Shown here in pieces: positions 1 through 11,013 of a stretch of 64,000 nt of DNA. The stretch comes from Anisakis pegreffii (taxonomy: Eukaryota > Nematoda > Chromadorea > Rhabditida > Anisakidae). The notes beneath the pieces are model-generated. The model worked only from the letters and a program-made list of their open reading frames with translations, ran no database searches and was not told the origin of the DNA. The position numbers and the translations under genes are program-made. How positions within the stretch are numbered: position 1 is the first letter of the stretch; every line of letters begins with the position of its first letter. The stretch is taken from assembly GCA_035041965.1 (NCBI GenBank), contig JAPYMA010000237.1, positions 1 through 64,000 on the forward strand, given 5' to 3'.

Positions 1-19
1 GTGTGTGTGTGTTTTGCAG

Positions 20-406
20 GTACCTTATGAAGGTTTGACTGAGTTTGGTGTGTACTCTTTAGTTGCCTCTAAAGGGTCAACTCTCGTCAGACCCGAAAAT
101 TGTCCGGAAGCGTATGCACGGTACGATTTTACTGATGGTGTTTTCGATTTGATTTTCATGCATTCATTTGAGAGATCTAGTGTTTCGGATTATGGAATCG
201 AGTTGATTATATAGCTGTAAAACAGTGGGGTGATTAGCTGAGGTGTTACTGATTGCAACGTTGTCGATATCTCAGTTGAGACGAATTTGTTAGAATGGAT
301 AAATTTCAGTTTGATGGAAAAGTGCTGGAAAATGGATCAAAAACAACGATGCGTTATAAGAGAAGTAATCGATACGTTGGTTGCATTGTTGAAGGAAATT
401 AATTGA
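20..406 (+). CDS. 3' end of MLK/ZAK-like protein kinase (last two exons)
   Basis: Only the C-terminal part of the kinase domain is in the window; the rest lies to the left. An acceptor (TTTTGCAG) ends at 19. Exon 20-120 begins with VPYEGL and ends after CPEAYAR. A GTACGA donor at 121 and TTTCAG acceptor at 309 give exon 310-406, encoding LMEKCWKMDQKQRC and ending EIN-stop. This is kinase subdomains X-XI, and the CW...RC pattern matches MLK/ZAK-type TKL kinases. The exon sizes (101 nt, then a short last exon) and the intron phase are the same as in the complete kinase at 35.1-37.8 kb, so the two are paralogues. The protein stops soon after the kinase domain, with no leucine zipper or SAM domain visible. 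Function beyond Ser/Thr kinase signalling cannot be inferred. Confidence 0.8.
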
Positions 407-1179
407 TTCCAGCAACGCTATTGCATACCTCGAAATTTTTCGCAAACAATTATCAAATATACTTATTTTTATTTAACTATAAACCAAACATCTCGATTAC
501 GTACAACTGAAACTGTTTCCGTTGCATTTTCGATGATTTATATGCGGAACGGTATTAGGGAACTAATAACAGGAACTGCTTTTTATCACTGAGGTATTGG
601 TATTGGAAATTTCGGAGAATTTGATTTGTTGAAAAATTCGGGATTGTTTTGTTCGTTGCGGGTGCAAAGAAGAATATTAGATTGCACATCAAAGTCAGAT
701 AAATGGTTTTGTGGATCACATACCTACCGATGTTATACCAATTTGCATGAATTTAAACGAAGTGATATCAAATTCTGTGACGGTATCAAGTAAATGATTC
801 CGTTTCGCGTTTTCCTGGTTACTTTTTTATGTTCTCTTTTATTTGTTTTTTTCATTGCTTCCGTTTTGTTTTTCAAATCGATTACTTCGATTGTTCTGAA
901 GTATTCCTACAATAGATTCTTTGTTTTTATTGTGCTGTTATTATATTTATTATTTTATTAAAAATCGTAATGAAATGAATAATCACTGCGGCGAAAAAAT
1001 AGTCTGAAGACTGACACAACGATAACAGATCCAAAAAATTCAGTGAAATCAAAAATGAACATTAAAAAGGATCAGAGCGTTGACTGTCGCATCCCTCATC
1101 CAATTTATCGGGATTGTACAATAAAAAGAAAATGCAAAAATGTCTCGTTCATTTTCGTCACTTGTCGGCGGGATCGTTT
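407..1179. other. 3' flank / intergenic, no gene seen
   Basis: AT-rich sequence with no coding exon that I can support. An AATAAA-type signal occurs at about 1119, but it is far from the stop codon at 406 and its use by the upstream kinase gene is uncertain. Confidence 0.4.
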
Positions 1180-1342
1180 GGTACCCGATCAACCTGCCTA
1201 AAGACATTTTGCCTAACGACAGTTAGTCTAACGGACAGTTTGGCCAACGGATTTTTTGCCTAACTTATGTTTTTAATGGGTATTTCGCCCAATGGGCAAA
1301 CTGTTCCATTGGCAAATTGTCCGTTAGGCAAACTGTCGCGAC
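1180..1342. mobile_element. foldback MITE-like element, 'GCCTAAC' family, copy 1
   Basis: Starts GGTACCCGATCAACC and runs through repeated GCCTAAC / GTTAGGCAAACTGTC motifs in opposite orientation on either side of a centre near 1275, so it folds back on itself. The same family recurs at 27221-28882 (expanded), 30285-30436 and 37860-37975. The right end here is truncated and fuses to another dispersed repeat. It has no coding capacity, so it would be a non-autonomous element. Confidence 0.65.
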
Positions 1343-1400
1343 GGAGCGCGAAAGAGGGGGTTGGTAACAGAAGCCAAATTGCACTTTTGAAGCGACGCGG
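1343..1400. repeat. dispersed repeat shared with 8281-8449 and 14975-15130
   Basis: A segment with GCGACGGAGCGCGAAAGAG and AAGCCAAATTGCACTTT recurs in part near 8290 and, inverted, near 15110. The longer version at 8322-8449 is matched in inverse orientation by 14975-15110. No coding potential is recognised. Confidence 0.5.
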
Positions 1401-1602
1401 TCAGGTGGAGCACAGAGAAAAAGAGATCCAATAGGGCGAATTAATTCTTTGATGAGGTACAGGAATTTGACGTATTTCAAGGCTACACCTGACCTGAATG
1501 TGTACATGAGGTGTCATTGGGAAGAGAAGTGAATTTTCCACGTTCAGACAAAGACTGGCTACAAGAATTGGCTCATTTATGGAGCAGTATCAATTGGCTC
1601 AT

Positions 1603-2375
1603 GCGATCTTCAAGCTAACCGTCTTCTCAGGTTTGCCCGGAAACATGCGAATTTATTTTCATCGTTCGATCCAGCAGAACCTCTAGATTCTGAATATTAA
1701 AAATTTTACAATGCAATTTGGCCTTGTTGAGGAGATATAGGCATTTAATTAATACTATCTCTGGTGCCACCTTCGAGGCTACCGTAAGCTCAAGTTTGCC
1801 CACTAACATATGCATTTTTTTGCATCAGTCGATCCAGCTGAATCCCCTCATTCAGGAAAACATATATTTTGTCGAGCGATTTTGCTTTCCTGAGGAGCTA
1901 TAGCCATTTACTTAGATCTATCACAATTCGATAGCGCAGTCACGCTCATTCATACAAATTGATCACTATAGAGCAATTAATACGTTCACATCAGCAATAG
2001 GCGGATTGCGATCTTCAAGCTAACCGTCTTCTCAGGTTTGCCCGGAAACATGCGAATTTCTTTTCATCGTTCGATCCAGCAGAACCTCTAGATTCAGAAT
2101 ATTAAAAATTTTACAAAGCAATTTGGCCTTGTTGAGGAGATATAGGCATTTAATTAATACTATCTCTGGTGCCACCTTCGAGGCTACCGTAAGCTCAAGT
2201 TTGCCCACTAACATATGCATTTTATTGCATCAGTCGATCCAGCTGAATCCCCTCATTCAGGAAAACATATATTTTGTCGAGCAATTTTGTTATCCTGAGC
2301 AGACATGGCCATTTTCTGGATATATGGCTCAATCCAATAGCGCAGTTGCGCTCATTCGTACAAATTGATCACTGT
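1603..2375. repeat. two tandem copies of a 405-bp satellite-like repeat
   Basis: The block beginning GCGATCTTCAAGCTAACCG at 1603 recurs at 2008, a period of 405 bp, with only scattered substitutions. Each unit contains two related sub-blocks (a 'GTTTGCCCGGAAACATG...GATC(C/G)AGCAGAA...GAGGAGATATAG' motif and a diverged partner). The same family appears at 40928-42000 and 63760-64000, so this is a dispersed tandem repeat. Short ORFs in it are not conserved as proteins. Confidence 0.85.
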
Positions 2376-4650
2376 AGATCTCGGCGAAATATCTTTTTTT
2401 CACTGATGTTGAAATTCACTCGCTAGTGATGTGATATAATAATATGTGCATGCTTTGTTGATCACTTCGTTGTGATCATAATGTGTATTCTATGATCTGT
2501 AAATGGTTCTATACCAATTGATCACCACAGATCATATCGTTATGATTGATTGCCTTGTTCATTCAGTATTCATTTATTTCGCTCATTCAGTATTGATTTA
2601 AAGGTTCTGTGCGGTGCAGTTGTGGTGCGTAACATATTTTTGTATATGTTATTCATGCTTTTAGTTTGCTCATGTATTTTCTCGTGCAATTCAGAATTGC
2701 GCCTTAGATATTTTGAGATCACATAATCTTCCAATTTTTCTTGTTTTTAGTATCATATCGCTTGTTAGGTTGATCGCTCGGATTGTATTGATGTGAACTT
2801 GAGGAAAACTACGAACTAATCATTTAATACTGTTCCAGATCAGAGGTGATCGAGACTGGACTGGCAGTTTCAAGGACACTGTCACTGGTCATCATCTCGG
2901 ATCAAAGGTGAGGAATTAAATCATTTCTGTGGTGGTTTAATTTGTTTGTTGGTGATATGAAATGACTTTATTGTCAATCAATCTTCTTAATTCCTCTTGA
3001 TCTGGCAGAAATGTGTCGTATATTCTTCATATATGGGTATTGTGTGAATATTCTCTGTTAGATGGGTTGGTGTATAAAACAGTTGTGTGATAGCAGACAT
3101 AATATTGATAGAGATGTTGATATAAACCGTCATCTAATTCCAGGTAAAGTCGCACGCTGATCGTTCTAACCGGATGACGAGAGACGGCAACTGATGGTGG
3201 TGGGTCGACGGCAATCAACAGGCTTGGCGTGATCAATTCAATATCCCGTGGGTGGATCAATAATCAACAATATCGCCTGGATATATCAAATCAAAACAAC
3301 AGCAATCAAAAACTCATCGAATATTCAATTCAACAAGCTCAACAATATTATTCAACAATATGCAACAAATATTACACCGTGGCGCAAAGAAGCGTCAAGT
3401 TAGCAGTTTCAAACTTGTACTTAGGGACACAGAATAAAATTCGGTCGTGGTCAGTGACCACTTTTTTAATCACTTCATTCTTTTTTTCTTTAATTCATTT
3501 ATGATTATTGTGAATAATTAATTATTGTGATTATTATGAGAACAATTAAGTATAGATGACAATACAGTGACAAATATTACAGTGTATTGTTCAATGTTAT
3601 TATTGTCGATGATAAATTTGTGAAAGTATAAATGATGCTTCATATGTTTTAACTGGGGGGATTTTTTAGTAGTTTTTAATTGAACTGTTCATGTTATTTG
3701 CGTTACGTTACCATCATTGCTATGTATTATTGTTATTGTCACTGTATTGTCAAATGTTGCAAAGTTTAGGTCATTTAAAACAATTTGATATTAAAGGAAA
3801 AATATTGTAAACTCTGACTCAGATTATTACCTATTGAATTTAACTTTCTATTTATTCGTTAATGTTCTGAATTAACTGAATTGTACATTACATGTGATGT
3901 ATATATTCATGTATATTGCCACAAATTATCATGAATGCTTTCATTATTTATTTATTTATTTATTCATTTTGCACATTCGTTGTTATTGTGAATATTGTAA
4001 ACGTTTTTATACGGGATGTGGGTAGGGCGAAGGAGGGATGCGGCACGTAACGACCCGCTTAACTCCGGAGCCAGAGGTAGGGAATTGGACTGGCTATAGA
4101 TATGGCCCATCCCACCTGATGGAAATTTTTTCAGTTTGTGCACCCAACCATTACCCCCCCCCATCCCCAATGTGGACTCCATTACGTGAATCTGTGTTGG
4201 ACTCTAGCATAGATATGAGGCTAGCACAATTGCTGATGTGTATTGAGGTAGCTGTTCCAGCTTAACTTAATTTGATTAAACATAGTCACAACTTTGACTT
4301 GACATAGCTTCACTGAGACTGTATTATAAGCTGAATGAGCCAAAACTTTGAAATGACTTGACTTGAAATTCATCACGTGTTGACTTGAGTTGGTGTAGCG
4401 ACTTGACTCGAAATTCATTAGGGCTTCGACTTTGCTTAGTCAAGTGTTAGTTCAACATTACTGTGAGTCATATTAGCATGCGATTAACAGGAATACTTAG
4501 CTCTCCATGGACAACCTGACGCAGTATCCTAGTCATGTCATGGTTGAGAAAAAGCTCTCGAAATTGGTCTCTCCTTATATGTAGAGGTGTCACATCAGAG
4601 AATATGTAGTTTGTTGCGAGAAGAGTTGTGACTGGGGTTGATAATAGTTG
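2376..4650. other. intergenic, no supported gene
   Basis: AT-rich DNA. A short Gln/Asn-rich ORF at 3229-3504 has no recognisable domain and no splice context, so it is not called. From about 4285 to 4460 there is a degenerate run of the heptamer ACTTGAC/TTGACTT spaced irregularly. Nothing else stands out. Confidence 0.4.
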
Positions 4651-5453
4651 CACTGGCATATGAAACAAGAAAACTATCCCTATAAAACTGAGTTTCATGA
4701 ACGTAGGGTATGAATCGCCTCATGAAGTTAGCGGTAGGTCTGGAAAGTTCGCCTGGACCGCTCACCTGTAGAGTCGAGTTGCTGAATGGTGACTCGTCTT
4801 CCTCGTAGTGCTGTTTGATAACAGCTGGAATAAAGTTCCAATGTTATCAAACGTGTTATGAGGAGAAATCTCTCAGGTGTTTGTGGTTACTCGCCGAAGC
4901 TTATCTATTAGCTAGTGTCATGACGGCATTCATACACTTCTATGATGACATCCTTATCTCCCATGCCAGTGCAGCTATTGTCCATTATTAGCGCTAGTAA
5001 GGCACTTGATAAGTTTGAGAAATCAGTTCAAATGAGAGGAGAGATATTATAGGTTCTTAAGTTTTGTTTTGATAGCTTCACTGGCATATGAAAGGAAGAG
5101 AAATATCCCTATAAAACTGAGTTTCACGAACGTAGGGTATGAATCGCCTCATGAAGTTAGCGGTAGGTCTGGAAAGTTCGCCTGGACCGCTCACCTGTAG
5201 AGTCGAGTTGCTGAATGGTGACTCGTCTTCCTCGTAGTGCTGTTTGATAACAGCTGGAATAAAGTTCCAATGTTATCAAACGTGTTATGAGGAGAAATCT
5301 CTCAGGTGTTTGTGGTTACTCGCCGAAGCTTATCTATTAGCTAGTGTCATGACGGCATTCATACACTTCTATGATGACATCCTTATCTCCCATGCCAGTG
5401 CAGCTATTGTCCATCATTAGCGCTAGTAAGGCACTTGATAAGTTTGAGAAATC
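4651..5453. repeat. 429-bp tandem duplication rich in hairpins
   Basis: About 372 bp (4651-5022) is repeated almost perfectly at 5080-5451, offset 429 bp. Each unit holds several potential stem-loops: GTTTGATAAC...GTTATCAAAC with an inner GGAA/TTCC stem (4813-4852 and 5242-5281), GGTC...GACC (4737-4759), and CGAGT...ACTCG just after. There is no open reading frame across the unit. A pair of structured non-coding RNA genes is possible, but no known RNA family was recognised and a plain duplication is equally likely. Confidence 0.75.
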
Positions 5454-8280
5454 CATTTAAATGGGATGTGAAGCATTGTGGGTTTTCCAGTTTGTTAACG
5501 AGGAAATGTTTGAATATCATGAAATTTTAAAGTCATCGCCTCTGTTCGTAATAGTGGACCACTTCTGAGAGCTTATATCCCGGGCCAGGGTTGAACTGGA
5601 TGACTGCGGTTTGGGCTGCGCATAGAGGTTAGAACTTTCTCTTGACCGCTAACATAAGGTATTCTCATGCTTGGAATGAGTTGATATGTGTGTCCTCAAT
5701 AAGGTGTTTCTGAGACAGCATTTTTGGGGTTATATTGTGAAATTTTCTCATATTTCATAATTTGAGCACTCAGATAATAAGGTGAGGAATAATAATTTGA
5801 TGATGTTAATTGTTGTTTATGACAACTTGTTTAATTGTCCCGTTGTCATGATTATTTCGTGTTTTCGTGCATTCATCACTTTGTTCATCCTGTCGTTGTT
5901 CATTACCGTGTTCTTTATGCTGTCGCACCAGGCACACTGAGGAATCGCAAAATGCGTAGAGCACCCTGCACAAATTATCCGGGTGCAATTGGACGTCACA
6001 TGATAAGGACAGGCTCAAGTTTGAAGCTCTTGCCTGGACGTAAGCTCATAACTTTGCTGAGATTTGGATAAATTTGAAAATGTGAATGGTGCGTGACGCG
6101 ACAGCTGTATTAAATGTTTTTCCACGTGTTACCACACGTTACACCGAAATCGCCTGAAAGGATCGAGGAGTCGTCAGGATCTGTCGAGTTTAGGATTGTT
6201 ATGGCAGCAACTGTTGCAGTTTTGTGACGATAGGTTTGAGTGGATTCAAGTACAGTGTAGGTTCTAGAATTGTTTACATCGCAGTTGGGGACTAAGAACT
6301 TGAAATTCAGAGGCTTCTTGAAGTAATGATGTGAGAAGGCATTCAGAAAGTTTACTAATGCAAAACGGTGTTAGTGATTCAGCAAAATGTAACTGAAATG
6401 AGTAATCATGAATTGAGGAACATCTCATGGGAAGATCGCACACATAACATAAGCATAGTGAGACAGTTGTCGAGCAATGAATTAGCTTCTTTCGAAGAGC
6501 ACGATGATATGACAAAAGAATAAGAATTCTCGAATAAGGTGATAGATCCTTTCGGAAGGAGACGGAGTTTATGAAAGACATTTAATCATTTAGCATAGGA
6601 TAGGAATTGCAAAGCAAGTAGGGCATTCGTGGTATGGCGTGTAATGCATGTTAGCGTAAATCCTACGATGAGGTCAGTAGGTTATAATGAGCGTCACTGT
6701 TTGAGATTTAGTAATATGCACAGAAAAGGTTGCTGTCTGTGACTTATGTTCAATTTTTTTCTTCTGTGGAGAGCATACAATTTCGGAAAAACCCTCTACA
6801 TTTCCCTCCGGCAGCCGTGAGTCATGCTTCGTATCGAAATCTTCAATAGTATTCGGTCAGCGCTTCTGAATGTTCGTGCATGCTCTTCTTTCCTACTATC
6901 TGAGTGAGGATATTCGTGAATAACCACGCAAGAACGGTGTTAACTGCAATGGTAAGTGCTCAAGTACATGGTAAATGTAACGGTAATGTACATGGCAACT
7001 GTAATGGTAAATGTACATACATGCTCCTGTTTCCAACTGTAATGCTCAAGCCGAACGTCATTTCATTCACTTCGCTAGTAGAAGCTTTTGGTATCTCAGG
7101 TCACTCCACCCAGCAGCCAGTAGAAACACATCGTTTCTCGACAATGCGCATTTTGAGATCATAATAGATATGTATGGTCAGGGTTTTGTGAAGTTTTTAA
7201 TGAGATGATTTTTTGCGATAAGATAGGTACCAATCGGTTCAGCTTGACGAGTGTACAAAGAAAAGTATAGAATTATGGCTGCGTGGGATAAGTGAGGTCA
7301 GAAAAATCCTCCAAAAGATAAGTGGAACACAATGTTGTAATTGTTTCGTTTTTTGGTTTTTTTTGAGAAATTGGACGGAAGAATTCGCTATAATGGTGCT
7401 TAGAAATCGGGTAGTGACACATTCTGCGATCAGAACACAAGAATGGCAACAACTAGTGAGTTGTGATATGGTTGTTCAGACAGCCAAAGCCATTTTAAAA
7501 CCGTTCTGAGCGTCTCGAAATGTTTATCCTAAGCTGAGATATGATATGTCGAAATTGCGGATTTTGAGATAGTAAAGGGTTATTAGGTAAGGATTTTTGT
7601 GAGATTTTTAGCGGAGAAGTTTTTTGCTCTTTTTTCGATAATTTTGATATTTTATTTCCATGTAACACCACACAAGTTATCACTATTCATCTTTATTTAT
7701 TAAAAATCTTTCATAATACTCATTCACATCATTACTGTCTACAACATTAGTTTCATAATATATTGTAACATTTTTTCAAATGCATAATAACCATCACGAA
7801 TTATTTCAAATTAAATATACACGATTTAAACCCACAACAATAAAAAATACCAATGAGCATTGCATGAAAACATGATAGTATTATGAAAAATCTGTAAACA
7901 AAAGCAAATATCACTAAAAATAAAACAAAAGGTAATGGAACATAATGATACTTCATAATGAATGTAAGTCGAAGTAATTACAATTTGATTCAATTGAAAG
8001 AAAGAAATAAAGAAAGATTAAATTATACTAATCGAGAGATCTGCGATTACCTTCTGTGCTTGTGGAGAATTCAATTTTCTTTCCAATGGACTACTTGGCA
8101 TTGACCGATCAAATTTCTGTTCCAGCACTTTTTCCACTTCAATTGATCACATCACGCGAAGGTTATGCTACGACGATTTCTCGTTATTAGGTTTCACGGC
8201 TACATTCATTCCGTTCGTTTTGTGCGCTTTTACGATGCGTTTTCCTCTCCTTCTCTCACCTTTGAACATTCGGGCCCGCG
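5454..8280. other. intergenic, no supported gene
   Basis: Short ORFs are present on both strands, but none has a recognisable domain or convincing splice sites. Small features only: near 6945-7020 there is a short irregular repeat of GGTAA/GTACATGG-type motifs. 7680-8040 is very AT-rich. Confidence 0.4.
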
Positions 8281-8449
8281 CGCGTACGAAAGTGCAATTT
8301 GGCTTCTTTTACCCCAACCGAGAGAGACGATTCGTGAGGGACACCAAAGTGATATGTGGAAAGAAGCTTAAATCTGTACTTAGCTGTATATGTATAAGAT
8401 GTACACAAATATCATGCGCTATCGAATCGGATGATGAAACTTAACTTTC
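8281..8449. repeat. dispersed repeat, inverted copy at 14975-15110
   Basis: The stretch CACCAAAGTGATATGTGG...GTACACAAATATCATGCG...GATGATGAAACTTAACTT is matched in reverse complement by 14975-15110 with moderate divergence. The pair flanks the U2 palindrome. A related fragment lies at 1343-1400, which argues for a dispersed repeat rather than an outer layer of the palindrome. Confidence 0.6.
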
Positions 8450-9100
8450 GTATGGTGGTCAGGGAATACACGATATGCAAAGCACTATAGAAAGACATAC
8501 AAGAAACCGTGTTTAAATTGCTGTTAGATTTGCTGTTGGGTAATAACGGTAATAGTATTATTAATGATAGCAATAACAATAATAATTGCATTCTAACACT
8601 CCCAATAAGACTGGCAATAACGATCTTAATAAAAGTATGTTTTGAGGAAATTATAGCAATTGAATAGATCGATTTCATCGGATTGGAATAGGGTTTCTCA
8701 AACGAGGCTGCTCGCGGCCCCAAACGCTGCGAAATGGTATTCGAGAGGGTGCGAGATGAGCTTTTATTTTTTATACATTAAAAGAGGCGAGGACAAAGTT
8801 CAAGGCACGTTCAACGCCTCTGTGTAGCTCGAACCTTAACGTATATAATTTGAAAAACGCTAGAACGCACTCTAATGATGCACGGTTATCTAATGCGGTA
8901 CGATAACGGAAAAAAGTCGTAGACCCGCAAAACTGGGGACGAAATTTTCCAGTCGAGGATCCCGAAAGTGCCTCGGAATCAAGTCACATCTAGGAGTCAA
9001 ATCACGATTCCGGAAATGTTCGGAATTTTGCGAACACCAATTGCTCCTCCCAGGGTTTGCGAAATCCCGACGATTTTGCAATCTCGGAATCAAAACCGCA

Positions 9101-9349
9101 ATCCCAATCCAAAAGTAATTCTCCTGCGAAACTGCGGGAACGTATTAAAAACACCAGTGCGTTTAGTATGACCCTCCTCCTTTAATGGGTTAATTCTGCT
9201 TCGTTGATTGCACGACCTGGAGACCTCGTAAAATTGTGTCCTCAGGTTTTCGATTAAGAAAATACAGTAATTCATTCAAATACTGAGGGATAACAACTGT
9301 CGCGACTGATATCGCGAAGGGACAGGATTTTTTATGTAAATATTTTATA
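9101..9349. other. 249-bp segment present only in the left palindrome arm
   Basis: In the left arm ACCGCA (ending 9100) is followed by 249 bp before TGAATAATTGC resumes at 9350. In the right arm the same two motifs are directly adjacent (reverse complement near 12584-12600). Either an insertion here or a deletion there; no clear target duplication is visible. Confidence 0.85.
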
Positions 9350-10174
9350 TGAATAATTGCTGTGTGATAATGAATATGCATGTTAATTTCCTGTATGATG
9401 ACATGATGGTGATATGATAATTTATTGTGTTGTTTGATTATTTGCATATGATTTTTGTATTGATGGGCATAATTGTGATTATTTGTTATTGGTGAAGATA
9501 GATTCGACGTCGTGCGGTTGAGGGTTGAGAGAATACAATCGCCGTTGTGTGATTGGGGATTGTATTCAGTTGATAACAATCGTTGTGAAGTTATCTGTTA
9601 CTGTCGATTATTTTATTCAATTAAACGTCTTTAACAACTTTGAATTGACATTTCAAAGACAGTTGAAGACTGGAAGAAGAGAGTTTTGAAATTAGAAGAA
9701 GAATTGAAGTTGTGGAAATTGTGGAAGTTGAAGTGAAGAGGAGATAGGAGTTGGAGGAGAATTGATACGAATTGCTTCAGTAGTGTCGAGAGAGGTGTAA
9801 TACAAGTATTGTTCGTCAAATTCGATTCGAGGATTCTTATCCGACAGTGTGTTCGAGGGTCCAGAATCGTCAAGGAATACTGTATTTCGCAGGGATCAAC
9901 GTCGGAAAGGGAAGTGATAAGTGATATTGTCTTTCCTTTTCTGTGAAATTGTTACTGTGAAATCCTATCCCTTTAGAAATTCATCAGATTTACTCCCTCA
10001 CCAGAGGAGAGTAAATACAACAACTCATCACGAGTATATGCCTTTCCGTTACCATTAACATTAAACGTCACACTCTCTCTCTTATCAGCGTCGCCTTGTA
10101 TCCTTAACGCTCTGCCCGATCAATTATATTTCCTTAACAAGGTACTCGTCAAAATATGATGGGTATATAAGAGG

Positions 10175-10383
10175 GTGCTGACGCGAATTGTTTTTCTTCT
10201 GCATCTCTACGACTTTTCACTAATTGCTTTGTATCTCGCACTTTGTCAGTGTCTCTTTCGTTCAATCACCGTCTCTCGCACAGTGATCAAGACTTGCGAA
10301 AGACTTAACTCGCTGAAAATTTTGCTATCGTTTGACATTTGCTCCTCCAACGGGTATGAGCGTCACGTAAACGGTTGAAAGGT
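10175..10383 (+). promoter_or_regulatory. U2 snRNA 5' flank (putative proximal promoter)
   Basis: The roughly 200 bp upstream of the U2 start are fully conserved in both palindrome arms. Part of it (about 60 nt upstream of the start outward) is also conserved, with divergence, at 14723-14920. That pattern fits an snRNA promoter region, but I could not identify a defined PSE motif with confidence. Confidence 0.4.
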
Positions 10384-10575
10384 ATCGCTTCTCGGCCTAT
10401 TGGCTAAGATCAAAGTGTAGTATCTGTTCTTATCAGCTTAATCTCTGATATGTGGTCAATCGATCACTTCGAGATTATTCTATTTTTGAAGAACAGGGAG
10501 GTTTGAAGGGGCTTGCTCCTCACCTTCCGCGGGTCGACCCGGTATTGCACCTACCTCCGGGAACGGCCCATCCCC
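10384..10575 (+). ncRNA. U2: U2 spliceosomal snRNA, copy 1
   Basis: The sequence starts ATCGCTTCTCGGCC and carries the core GATCAAAGTGTAGTATC, whose GTAGTA pairs with the intron branch point. It then has the Sm-site ATTTTTG near 10481 and the 3' stem-loop ending GGGAACGGCCCATCCCC. Length of about 192 nt fits U2. It is followed directly by a CCCC-TTCG-GGGG hairpin (10572-10583), so the exact 3' end is approximate. U2 base-pairs with the branch site in the spliceosome. The extra A in CAAAGTG matches the Caenorhabditis form from memory. It is identical to copy 2 at 11359-11550, as far as I compared by eye. Confidence 0.93.
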
Positions 10576-10920
10576 TTCGGGGGAAAACAAACTCGAAAAT
10601 AAGTATGTGGGGAACAAGTTTCTCGTAGGTCTCTAGTAGTAATAAGTCGGTCAATGGAGGCTCTAGGTGTGTGCATTTACGTCGGCAGAAGTTTCAGGTA
10701 TATGTGGGCAAAGTGTGGATTTTGAGGGAGATTTTAGCAAATTAGTTTCCCGACGGGAATCTGGTAAATCTTTATGAAAAGAAGCAAAGTTGTGGAAAAT
10801 AAATTCCAGAGAGCGAAACAAAATATTTCCTCACTAATGTCACAAATGCTCTCGATTGCACCGCGAAAGTCTCTAATGTCATGTCTCTAAATGATAAACC
10901 ATTTAAGGGGTAAACCATTT

Positions 10921-11013
10921 AAGCATCAAAATATCCGTTTTGACGAAATGTTTGTTGCATACCAGAAAGATCTTGCTAGTTTGCTGAAGATTCATCAAAA
11001 ATATATTTTGTTA
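10921..11013. other. 93-bp spacer of the U2 palindrome
   Basis: The unpaired centre between the arms. Perfect pairing is lost after 10920/11014. The bordering arm sequence itself contains the direct repeat TAAACCATTTAAGGGG/TAAACCATTT. Confidence 0.8.

Larger units (their letters stand above)
9008..10920 (+). repeat. left arm of giant inverted repeat (U2 palindrome)
   Basis: This segment is matched base for base, inverted, by 11014-12676. Paired positions sum to 21934 in the inner arm and 21933 further out. I found only two substitutions (near 9765 and 9972), one 1-nt indel (near 9819) and one 249-bp segment, 9101-9349, that is absent from the right arm. The spacer is 93 bp. The arm contains a complete U2 snRNA gene with its 5' flank. 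The short ORF within it (10175-10378) simply appears twice because of the palindrome. Confidence 0.95.

Noticed and set aside
3229..3504. 91-residue Gln/Asn-rich ORF
   Set aside because: Composition is low-complexity, there is no homology I recognise, and no flanking exon.
5579..5670. tRNA- or SL-RNA-like gene (GGTTGAACTGG... hairpins)
   Set aside because: No cloverleaf, anticodon arm or B-box could be assembled, and no Sm site or spliced-leader sequence was found.
10175..10378. 67-residue ORF seen twice (also 11556-11759)
   Set aside because: It lies in the U2 promoter and is duplicated only because of the palindrome. No domain or splice context.
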